Below, in pieces: positions 22,301-34,300 of a stretch of 64,000 nt of DNA (position 1 is the stretch's first letter; every line of letters starts with the position of its first letter). The translations under genes and the position numbers were made by a program. This DNA comes from Anseranas semipalmata (Eukaryota; Chordata; Aves; Anseriformes; Anseranatidae), in contig VXAA01007203.1 of NCBI GenBank assembly GCA_013399115.1, positions 207,562-271,561 on the forward strand, written 5' to 3'. The notes beneath the pieces were generated by a model. The model was given only the letters and a program-made list of their open reading frames with translations. It was not told the DNA's origin and ran no database searches.

Positions 22301-25300
22301 TGATCCCACCTCCTCCTGTCTTCCATTTGCTGGCACAAATGGACCAAACTCCATGGGCTCTAGTACCCTGTGGATCCTCTCAGCCCCTGTCCGGCTTTCA
22401 ACAGACTTCCCAGGATGCACGTGAGCAGCACGGCACAGGGACAGCTCTGCCAGCAGCAATCTGTTCCTAGGAATAGGCTCAATGCTTAAAAAACATTTGT
22501 CCTTTTTCCTCCCACCACAACCAAGGGCATCCCAATTAATCTAGTTTACCTCCTTTTTCTTGGAAAAAAGCACACGTTGACATGACATCTCTTTTCCCCA
22601 ACCTTTCCACCCAGCAAAAGGCCAGTGGCAACAGCTCTGCACAAACGGCAGCACCTCACTGACCTTCAGCTTGGAGCTGGGGTTCAGCATGATGTACTTT
22701 AAGGAGTTCTGAACATTTTCAGTCCACGAGGCCAGCCAGGTGACTGTGTTGTCAAAGCGCACCTCCTTCCATTTGTGACCCACAGGTGGTTCGGGGATCT
22801 TGGAGTCCCTGTGGACAGAGCAAGAATACAGCCCTCAGACCAGAGAGGCCACAGAGGAGAAGAAACAGGTCAGCATCTCAACCATTCCTTCACAGCAAGC
22901 AAAGGATGGTCAAGAAGTTGCAGCATTGCTTACAGAAAACATACAGCCTGCCCCAAATTGTTCTACAACACAGTCAGTCCTTACCCTTTGGATGCTGGGG
23001 ACAACAGGAGAACTTGCTGGGCTGGTGGGGAGTGTTTTGAAACAAGGCCACAAGGTCTTCCTGTGGGTGGGTTAAGACCAATCCAACCACCAGAACTTAG
23101 AGCATATACACTCTTAACTGATTGCTACTCTTCCTCCCTCTGGTGAGGATGCTGATGCTTCCAGCCAGCATGAAGGACCCATGAAATGAGGAGTAATAAG
23201 TCTTTTTAAAGAGAAGCATGGCAGAAGCAATACACAGTCCCATCTTCAAAGAGACCATAGGAGCATTGCTATGTTTGCAGTTGATGTCTGGCCAAAGGTG
23301 CTGGCACCAATGAGAGGTGGGAGCTGCTGACCAGCTTCCCTAGCCACTGCGCATCCACAGAGAAACTAAGACCTGGATGCAAAGCAGATGTCTGGAGGTG
23401 ACCAGAAGATTATAGGAGGGCTCCAGTGTACTTAAGCCTCAGGGAGGGCAAAACAGGGATCGTAGTAGACAGCAAAACCCCATGGCAGCTCCACGTAGAG
23501 GAGATGTGCTGCTTACCCCAGTCCCAAAAGCAGCCCCACAAGCTCAGCTCTTCTCTCAGCCACTCACTTGCTGCAGTTGATGATCACATCTTCTGGCATG
23601 ATCCTCTTCTTGAGCATACCCATTTTGGGGTGGTCACCACGGCCACGGAAAAGCCCCGGAGGCTCAGTTTTGAAGTTGCCTATCTTCTCCCGGTGCCCAT
23701 CAAGGATGCAGTACCCATACTCCTCCTGGATCTTATCTGCCTCCTCCTTCAGTTTCTGAAATGAGAACCATGCCACCATCATCCCACAAGACATAGCTGA
23801 AACCCCATGACTTGTGCTTGCCCACCATCCTTTCCCTGGAGAAAGCAAGGCAGGAAAGACAGAGCTCAAAGAGTTGGAGAAAGAGTTGAGCACAGGTCCG
23901 AGTTCGCTCCCAACACACAGATCATTTCCACCCACTTTGCAAACCCTCATGGTGATGCTGTCCCAGCATGAGATGCTGATGAAGCAAAGCTTGGGTTTCA
24001 TTAGCGCCATAGCAAGGTCACCCATCTTCTGGACAGGTCAGGACCTCAAACCATGACCTGAGGATGACTGGTACTTTTCAAAGCCAGGAAACACGCACCA
24101 TCTGCAGAAAAGCTTAATGAAGAGGGGTGTGATGGTCCTGGAGACATGAAGCTGGTCCAAATGCTAAAGAGGTCCCAGGTCAGGGCATAACCCACCAGGA
24201 AAGGAGGCCAGCAGGAGCTAGGACACCTCAAGCTGGTCCCAAAGAATATCAGCCAGACCCAGATGTCATGGGAAACAGTCCTTACCTGCTTCTCCTCTTT
24301 GGAGAGTGCTTTCCGTGCCTCGTTTTTGTCTACGAAGTACTTGTGGATCTCTCTGAAATCACACTTGTCCAGGTGTTTGATTATCTTCTGCTCCTGAGGT
24401 GTCATCTCCTGAGGGAGAGATGACAGAGGCTGGGTAAAGCCAGGTGGCAAAACCAACTCTGCACAGTGCTGCTGGCTATGTGTCACCTCTGGAGAAAAGG
24501 AAATACGGACCCACACACCAGTTCAGAAAAATCAAAGGGAAGTAGCCAGACCAGCTATGCTAGCCACATCCACCCAAGGGGAGATATAAAGCTGCACCAG
24601 CAAGAGGCCAGGCTGCTCTGGACACCTGAGCTGAGAAGCAAAACACAACCAGCTTTGGGTTGGAGCATCCTCGAACCAGAAACAAGCAGTCCCAAAGGTG
24701 AGTGCAAGCAGATGCCAGGGTCTGAAGAAGTGGCACTGAAGGGTGGGGCATGCACTAGGAGGGGTCTTGCTTGTGCATGGGGACTGAGCCATGGTGCTGA
24801 AGGATCATGATGTTAATCCTTCAGAGGAAGGCACACCCTAAACAGCTTGCAAGGCTGTTTGGTAGATCCAGTGCCTACTTTCTTAGATAGCATCACTAAA
24901 ACTCCAAAGAGAGTTCAAGTGCCAACTTGAAGTGCTCAAGGATGCTGTAGACAGCAAGCCCTGGCCCAAACCAACAAGAAGCATGGAAATAAAGAGCTAA
25001 GCCTCCAAAAACATCCCTTTCCTCCCATGCTGCAGCCCCTGGTCTGCCTGGGGATGACAGTTCTAATGCTGGGGGGCTTAATGTAGAGGATGGGCAGCAA
25101 GGAAGCTCCTGCAGGGAAGGTACCTTCCTCCAGTCATTAAAAAAGTTGGTCTGGAAGATCTCCTTGGTTGTGTACTCATGATCAAGCATTTTGGCATAGA
25201 AGGTAGCAATTTCCTCCGTGGCCACGCTCAGCTTCAGGGGTTTGCCTAGGAAGAGAGAAGAACATAGCTTCAGTTATGGGGACAGCCCAACCTTGCAGAC

Positions 25301-28300
25301 CCAGGAGGTCACCTGGTCGGTCCCCAACCCTCAGCATGGTGCCAGAACAGGGACATGGGCTGAGAATGGACATTGGCACCCCCATGCACCAGGCACAGCC
25401 TTGCCTGTGGGTCAATACCCTGGGCACTCAGCACAGCAGGATGCTGCCCCAACCAATTTGCAATCACTTTTCTTTTTTTTTTTCCCCCACGAGAGTCTGA
25501 TTTACATTGAGGTCCCTGAGCCATCGGGCTTTCAGCAGCCCTTGTGCAATGACAAGTCCCAAACTCTTGGCTTAACAAGACAACACAAAGGTTTGTTTTC
25601 CAACCATGATCACTTCCAGGACCATGCTGAACAGCCAGGATCCCACTCATAGAAGTTTCATCTCAAAACATTTCCTCAAAGAAAATACCCATGAAACAGA
25701 TACAGATGCAAGATCCTCTCAGGGTTGTCCAATGGATCTTGGATTATTTCTTGGAGCTGGCAAAGCCACCACCAGCCTCTTCTGAGCACTTTGGCTGGAG
25801 CTATGAAGCCAGGGAACATCCTGGCTCTTCCTGGGGAGCAAACACTTTTAAATAGCTTTTCTAGGCAAGCCACAGGAAAAGCGCCCTTCAGAGCTCCAGG
25901 GATGGTTCAATCCTGCCTACACCAGACGCTTGATTTGGGGGTTTTGACCTCCACCTGAACTGCAGAACATGGTGAGTCACAGCCTCAAAGCAGCCTCACA
26001 GCAACCTACGTGCACCAGCTCCCTTCCTACTCAGGGCTGTTGCCTGGGCACAAACACGCGTTTTCATCCAGGAACAGCAACACCTCTCAGCAACCGAGCC
26101 AACAGCTCCCCAGATCCCAAGCCAAGGCCACCAGCCCGGATGCACGCAACACAGATGGATCTGCAACAGTGCAGAGGCCACAGAGGAGGTCCAAACCCTA
26201 TGCAAACTACATGCAGCTGACAGGACTCCTCCTCACAGAGCCAAAAAAGAAAAGTGTCCGTCAGCCCCATCGATGTCCCAGCAGTGCCCTCTGCTGACAG
26301 TGTTGTCACACACCTCATTTTTCCCAAATTAGCCTTCCCCCCCCCCCATAAAAAANNNNAAAAAAAAAACACAAGGAATAGGAAGCCCCAGTGAGAGACT
26401 GAGGAGGACCATGACTCCATAGGACTGTGGTCCCCTCCCACCTCCAGCATCCCTTGGTTGAGTCGCATGGTCCTTCTTGCCTCTTTCCCCCCGTCCAGAG
26501 GGACAGTTTGGGGCTGGAGACAAGAGTGTGGAGGAAAAGAGCCCAGCAGACACAGTGGGAAACCCAAGGAGGACAGAAGCCTGGATGCATCCCACCAGTC
26601 TCTCAGCCCCTCACTGATGCACTGAGTTGCTGACAGATTAAATTTGGTGGCTTTGGGGACAACACAGGGAGCCATGGCCAGGAGCTCAGAGCAGCCTGGC
26701 CAAATCCTGCAGTGTCCTGGAGGGCAAGTGACATGTCACTTGCTGAGGCCATGGGACAGTGAAACTGAAGCTCTCATCAGAAGCAAAACCACATTTTCCA
26801 AGCATGCAGAGAAACAGTGCATGAGCTGACTTAAAGCTCAAACCCAGAAAGTATATTAAGGAGGAAAAAAATGCTATACATTGACCGGGAGGGGAAAAAA
26901 TATATAAATATATTCACAAAAGGTACACAAGGTCTCCAGGCAATGGCACTGAGATGCATTGCTTCCCCTGGAGAACCTCAGGGCCCAGTCCCACGGATGC
27001 ACACCCCACACCAGTAAAGGCTGTGAGCAGAGGAGCGAGTTGCGGATGAGGCTTGCTCCAACGGGATATTTCAGCCCTTTAATAATTTATGCTGTGCAAT
27101 ATCCCCCCCTTTCATACAAGAGCAGATAACCAGCTCCTCGGCTGTGTGGAGGGCAACTCCAGACACCTCCTCCCATGGGGGACATACCATCGTAATAAAA
27201 CTGCACGTCGTCTGGCAGCGGCTCATAAAGGGGCACGAAGTAGGGTCCTCGGTGCTCCAGCTGCTTCCACTTCACCCCATCGGCCGACTTCTCCTCTTCC
27301 CACCTGGGAGAGAAGCACACAGAGCCATGAGAGCATCTCTGCCTCAGGGTTAGGGACCTTCTCCAGAGCACTGCCACAAAACTCAAGTGAAATTCCATCA
27401 CCTCAGCCACTGCCTCAGTTTCCCCATTCTTTCAAACATGGAAAATAACGATCCAACCAAGGGAAAAGCATCCTGAGTGGGTGGGGACATGCTCAATGGG
27501 ATGTGGAGGGACTCAGGAAGAGAGCAAATGGGATGGAACCATCAGCCAAACCCACAGGGAAAGCTCAGGAAACCCTGAGCCACAAAGGCTGCTCAGTTTT
27601 GTACCAAAGAGGCTGCAAGGGTTAAAATGCACCCCCCCCACCCCATCCTCCCCAGCCCTCACTGCCTCCTTTCATGGGCACAAAAAAAAAAAGGGGGGGG
27701 CTCATGGGCATCCACCATCCTGTACTGCAATCTTAATGCAAATAAGATCTTATTTGCATCATTTTGCGCCTCTCCCCACCCCCCACAAAACAAACAGGAT
27801 TTTAAAGTCACCATAAGCCTCAGCCGCAAAACGAGGATTTAAAGAAAAAAAATCAAAACACCTACCCTGAAGAGCACTTAAAACCATGAACATTTTAAAC
27901 ATGAAATTAAGAAAGATAACCAAGGTCTGTGTGGCAGAGGAAGTCTGCCAGAGGAGCATTTGGGGACAGGCAGGGGATCTGCACCCCATGGCTCAGCACC
28001 AGCAGGAGACACAGGACCCCAGCATCTCCAGGAAAATGGGCATTGCAGGAGAAACAGCAAAGTTTTACCCCCGGGGAAGAAAACCCCGGTGCTTCTCGCT
28101 CAGCGGTGCCCCGGAAGTATTTCAGAGCTGTCTCCTCCCCGCAGGAGGAGATTGCATCAAAAGGTGGACAGATTGCATCAAAAAGTGCATTGCACCAGGA
28201 AAAAAAAAAAAACATAGAAAAAAATATTTAGGAAAATATAAACACATACATTTATATTTTTAAAAATCAACAGGCTACAGAAAACAGCCGAAAAATCTAC

Positions 28301-31300
28301 AAGGGTGATTTGTAGAGCACTGCGAGGTCTCCATCTCTCCTCCCAAACCCATGCAATCCTCCATCCCCGCATCGCCCACACTCACCTGCTGCAGCCCACC
28401 GAGCCTGTGCGGAGGCCAGTGGGGACGAGCCAGGGGCGAGGGACCCCCCGGCCAAGCATCGAGGTGGCGAGACGCCAGTACATGCCACCTGCAGCCCACG
28501 GAGGTGGCGAGGCCAGTGGGTGCCAGGGTCACCCCCCAGCATCCCTCCCCAGCACCCCGCTACCTGCCGGGGCACGGTGGCATTGCCCAAAGCATTGCCA
28601 TGAAAAGCCACCACTGCTGTGTCCAAGGGGTCCACGTTGTGGCACTCCCCCACGTGTCGGGGCAGTGTAGCCTTATGGGAAACGTAGTCCTGCATGTGTT
28701 TCGAGGCAAATGTGCTGCAACTTGAGTTTATGCTTTGTAGCTGCGCTGCTTATAAAGAAACAAACCACTTATCTATTTTCAAAGCACCCTGCGCCCCACA
28801 AAAGCTGTCCCAAAAGTCCAGGATGTGGGTGATACCCATGAGCATCCCTATCTGGGATAACGCCAGCTTCCTGCAGCCCTGGTTGAGGTGTCTGCAACAG
28901 GCTGCAAAGCATCCAGCACCCCTAAATGCTCCTTCCCTGCCCCAGATATTGGGGTGCTCCGGGACAGAGTGACACCATGTGGCTAAAGCCACTGGTCTCC
29001 ATCACCTCAAGAAAATACAGCAAAGGGACAGCATCTATCAGCACCATCCATATGCTCTTTCCTGATGCTCTCCCACTGAAAATCTTGCCTGAATCATCTA
29101 AAAACTGCTGCAAAGGGAAAAAATGCAGCCCCTTTATATCTTCTTTGATTCCCTGATACAGCTCCCACCAATGTGGAAGAGGTTTTATTACAGGGGGGTT
29201 TGTGGATCATCTCCTTCCGCCAGCCATGACCACCTCCCTTGCCTTGTTGGACACCAACGAAGTCAGTTCAGGAGGAATATATATTCTTATAACAGTATAT
29301 ACCATAAAAATATTATACAAATACTATTTTGTATTCAGGACCTCCCATTACCTCTCATTCCCCTTCCTCCTGCCAAGAACACCAAGTTCATGGCTTAGGA
29401 AAATACAGCCAAGCAGTTAATAAAATATTAAAAATAGAATTTTCACAGTTTTACACTAAGAAATAAAACTAAAATCCCAGTTATATTCAAGTTAAACCTG
29501 TCCAGAGAGACCAAACCCATGCAGGACACTTACCATTTCCATTTGTTTTCTGCCTCTTCTTTCTTTTCTTTCTCTTTTTTCTCCTTTTTAGCTTTTTTGT
29601 TGTTGTTCTGCTCTCCTTCTTCCTTAGATTTTCTTTTCTGGGTTTTCACTGGGATCTCATCCTTTTCACCCTTCTCTTTACTTTTCTTCTCCTTCTCTTT
29701 CTTTTTCTCTTTTGGCTTTTTCTCCTTAGTTTTCTGCTTTTTCCCTTTCCCTGGCACATCTCCCTTGCCCACATCGTCTTCCTCCTTCACCTCCAGCCCG
29801 ACCTCCATGCTCTCAGTCTGTCCCCATCCCTCATCCCCTTGCTCATCCACCTCCTCCTCCTTTATTCTTTTTCCATCTTCGCTTTCCTTTCCCACCACAT
29901 CTCTCCCCTCCATCCCTCCTGGTCCATCTCCCACTCCTAATTCCTCATTTGTCCTTTCCAGCTCTTGCTCCTCTTCCATCATTTTTTTCTTCTTTATTTT
30001 CTTCCTCCCCATCTTCTCCTCCCCCTCTGTTTTCACCTTCTTGCGTTTCTCCGCTTTTCCCTTCTCCTGCTTTTCCTTCTCATCATCCCTTCCCTGGGCA
30101 GAGCTTCTGCACCCTCGCTTGGCTCTGCCCTGTCCCACTCCCCAGTTCCTGTCCCCATCAGCACCATCCTCCTCCTTCATGCCCTCCATCACATCCCCGA
30201 GGTCTTCCTCAAACTCATCCTTCTTGCTACCTCCTTTTCTCAGCAACCCCTTCTCCCTCTCCTTCCTTTGCCCTTGCTTCTTTTTTTCTTTTTCCCTTTT
30301 TTGGTGTTGGGTACCCCCTTCCTGCTTTAGGACAGGGGGTTCCAGTTCCTTCTCCACCCCCTCCCTCACAGCAGTGACCCCCAGAGCCAACCCCAAACCC
30401 CCAGACTCTCCAGAGAGGGATGCAGCCATGCCAGCAATGTCATCACTTGGCCTCAGGACCTGTAGGAAGCAATAAGAACGGAAAAAACATTGATATTGGG
30501 AAAGGAGAGCAATTATCCTAAAGTCCAGGCACACAGAGGAGGTGCTAAGGGATGCATCCCATTCAAGATTGGGTCTTGGAGGCTAATGATACCCCCTAGA
30601 TTTCCTACCCCAACTCTGTCCTCAGTCTCCGAGAGCTGCCATCCCACAGCAGGTCCCTCTCTCCGTGATTTATGCCGTGACCTGTAACAAATGTAAAGCC
30701 ACTTCTAACCACAGAATGGCTGAGGTTGGAAGGCACCTCTGGAGGTCACCTCCTGCTGAAGCAGAGCCACCCACAGCAGGTTGCACAGGACCATGGGGGA
30801 CAAGAGGCTGGAGAACAGCCCCATGAAAAGGGATCTGGGGGTTCTGGTTGATGGCAAGTTGAAGATAAGTCAACAGTGCGTCCTGGCAGCCCGGAGGGCC
30901 AACTGTACCCTAGGGTGCATCAGGCACAGCACTGCCAGCCGGCTGAGGGAAGGGATTGTCCCGCTCTGCTCTGGTACAGCCTCACCTCAAGCATGGTGTG
31001 CAGTTTGGGGCACCACAGTATAAGAAGGACATAAAACTATCAGAGAGTGTCCAAAGGAGGGCTACTAAGATGGTGAAGGGCCTAGAGAGCAAGACACATG
31101 AGGAGTGGCTGAAGGAACTGGAGCTAAAACTGTTTAGTCTGGAGAAAAGGAGGCTGAGGGGAAACTTCATCGCTTTAACTACCTGAAAGAAGGTTGCAGT
31201 GAGGAGGTTGTCGGTCTCTTTTCTCAGGTGACAAGTGATAGAACACAAGGTAACAGCCANATTTGGACAAAGTTCTCAGACATAGGGTCTGATTTCTGGG

Positions 31301-34300
31301 TGGTCCTGTGTGGGGTCAGGAGTTGGACTTGATGGTCCTTGTGGGTCCCTTCCAACTCAAGATATTTTGTGATGCTATGTCCAGGTGGCTTTTGAAGATC
31401 CCCAAGGAGGACACTCCACAACTACTCCGAGTACCTGGGCCAGGGCTCCGGCACCCGCCCGGCACAGAAGCGCTGCCTGGGGGCCAGGGGGAGCCTCCCG
31501 GGCTCCAGGCTGGGCCCGGGGCCTCCGCTGCTGGCCCCGGGCACCACTGCGCAGAGCCCGGCTCCGGCCTCTCGCCCCTCCCTGCAGGTAGGGGGGGGCG
31601 TGGGGGAGCTCCCCCGGAGCCCCCTCCTCTCCAGGCCCAGCAGCCCCAGCTCCCGCAGCCTCTCCTCCCAGCACAGGGGTTCCAGGCCCTCCCACACCAC
31701 GGGGCCCTGCGCTGGGCTCTCTCCAGGTCACGCTGGTACTGGTGGTCCCAGAACACTGGCAAGCAGCAACCTCCGCATCTTACATGCAAAAACAGGGGAT
31801 TGCTCCTAATGAGCCCATGCTTCCCTTCAAGCACAGCAGCACCCAAGGCTGCAGCTGACAAAGATATCCCAAAGCAGCAGAGAGCAGCCCCTTTAGAAGT
31901 GTGGTGGCCCCAGGCTGCAGATTATGGCATGATGAAGCTCATAAGCAGGACCACAAAGTCTCCAGATCAAATGTGGGAGGCCCCAAGGAAATGTCCCCAG
32001 GGACACCCCTGCTCAGAGAATGGGACAGGCTTGCAGGGTTTGGTGGCTAAAAGTAGGACATTGAGGTGGCACTAGGCTGAGCATTATGGACATAGAAGAG
32101 GCTGTCTTTGGATGAGACATGTCTCCTGGGACCGTGTGGACTTGGGGACAGGCACCCTTACTCCCCTCCCATGGAGGGGGCCTGAGAATCAGCATGATGG
32201 GGAAGGATGCAGCCCCTTATCACAACAAGCTGCAGGACCAGGAATATCCAGATTCACGGCCTCCACTGGCAGCAACAGGAATGGGGAAAGCAGGAATGTT
32301 CCCCCAGTCAGCAAAGAGGCTGAGCAAATTTTGGGGAGCTCTGTGGCATGTGCCAACACCGTAAAGCACCAACTTTCCCCTATAAAATCACTTTTACCCA
32401 GGGTTTCTCCAAGCTGGGCAGGGAGTTGGGAACCTCATCTTCCAGTCTGAGTTACAGAAAAGCAAAGCAAAAGATGAACAAGGCAATAGCAACAGCTACC
32501 TAAAATCATACCAGCTGGAGGCTCCATCTCTGCAGGGTCAAGGTGGTGTTGTTCCCTTGCCCACAGGGGAACCTGGGGATGTCTCCACTGGGTCACGGTC
32601 GCCTCCCAACCGAGCAAAGCACCCACCAGTCTGTAGAGCATCACAACCCCAGCTCGCAATCAGCTCAGAGCCAAGCTGGGGCCAGTTTTGAACTACTACC
32701 ACTGTCCCATTGCCATCAGGAATGGAGTGAGGAAGCAAGGTTTCTCCCCCAAAGGAGGGTAGTGATGGCTCTCCCACACATCCAGGTGAGCACAAGCCAC
32801 CAGAGAACAGGGCCACAATTTCTGCATTTAGCCAAAACATCCCACAGAAAAGGCTTCAGTGAAGGAAAGGGAGATTTTTCATCCCTTTCTAAAAGGATGA
32901 TGCTAAATTACTGGGCTGCAGGACTTTAGAACAATGCAGAGCTCCAGAAAACCTTCAGACCTGTTCAGGATGTAATTCCCCAAAAAGCAGCAGCTCAGGC
33001 ACCAGCATTGACAGTCCATTCTGCACCAGCGAGGAACAACCATGCTCATTCAGGGCAAGCCCCATTTGCTGGCATCAACAGTTTACCATCACATTGAGCC
33101 ATCAGATGGGGGTCTTCCCACCCTATTTTCAGACCTCTATGCAGAGTCACCAGTCCCAGCTTTTCACCAGCAGCTCCCCATGGCAATCAAGCCCTGTTGA
33201 ACTCAAACTTCTAAATGGCCCCCCCACATCCCACCAGGCTCCTCCACGGAGGAGGCTCAGCTTTGAGCCAAGTTGGCATATGGCTTTGCGGTAAAATAAA
33301 TCCCTGGGGAAGAGCTCATTTTCCCACAGCCCAAGCCCCAAAGCAGCTCTGGGGAAATAATACCAGGGAGATGGTGGAGACCGGATGTTTTTTGGAGCTA
33401 GCATTGCACAATTTCCACTAAACTTATTAGTGCAAATAGCTTGGCGAAACACACTCCAATCTCATTAGGAGCCAGTAGATTTGTGACTCAGAAGGTAAAG
33501 TCCGGCAGCCTTTTCGAACCGGCTCCTTACCCGAAAGGTCTTATTAGAGGCTTCTCACTGGACATGAAAGACCCTGCCTCTACGAGGTGGAGAGGATTAG
33601 CCTGCTAAAGGCCAGCATAATGAATTCAGGTTCCTATCTCTGCCCAGATCTAGCATAGGGTGAGGGAGAGAAACACCCTTTTCCCAAGCTTTGTGATGCT
33701 GGTTGTCCCCCCTAGCACTTCCCCACCGCCTACCTCCGCATTTATGTAGGTATGCGCGGCCAAGCAATCGCACCCTGCTGACTCGAGCATCCTTCTGCTC
33801 TTGGGGAGGTTGGATCAGGCTAGGAGCCTTCCTCACCCACCCAAAGCCCAGGATAAGGGCTCAAATCCCACTTGTGATTTTTTTTTTTTTTTTGCAAGCT
33901 TCCAGGGTCACCAGAGGCAGCAGTACATGGCCAAGCCCCATAAAGGCATCAGCAGTGGGGTGGTCTCAGTAATAAATGAGGGGCTGCACAGCCCCACAGC
34001 AAGAAGAAGAGAAAGTATGGATTTCCAGTTCTCTAGGCAAAAAAACATGAAGAAAATGGCTTGACTTACCTGGAGGAGTCCTCCAGCCCTGTTGATGACT
34101 CTTGGTGAAGGGTGGATGCAGCTTCCTTCTGAAAGAGATTCATGGCATTGGTGCAGGAGGGGTTAAAAAGGCAGAGCTGGCACAGGTACCCCAACAGCAG
34201 CATCACCCCCGAGCAATTACCCAGACAGGCCACAGTCCCTGCATCCCATCAGCATCACCCTCCCCTTCCTCAGCAGCCTCTGCTAGAAACCAGGAGGCCA

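Noticed and set aside
16222..27303. Identification as nuclear TOP1 rather than TOP1MT
   Set aside because: Diagnostic residues ([29 protein letters not shown]), the short-form length and the RHPN1 neighbour all point to TOP1MT, even though a nuclear-like N-terminal exon is present.
28297..28695. 132-codon minus-strand open frame covering the presequence exon
   Set aside because: Its frame leaves one base at the donor and cannot join core exon 1; the shorter frame starting at 28483 fits instead.
29519..30475. 318-codon plus-strand open frame rich in Ser, Phe and Pro
   Set aside because: It is the antisense shadow of the lysine-rich TOP1MT exon; GAR/AAR codons on one strand read as Phe/Leu/Ser on the other.
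31308..32075. 255-codon plus-strand open frame
   Set aside because: Its first half is the antisense of a GC-rich CR1 copy; lack of stops reflects GC content.
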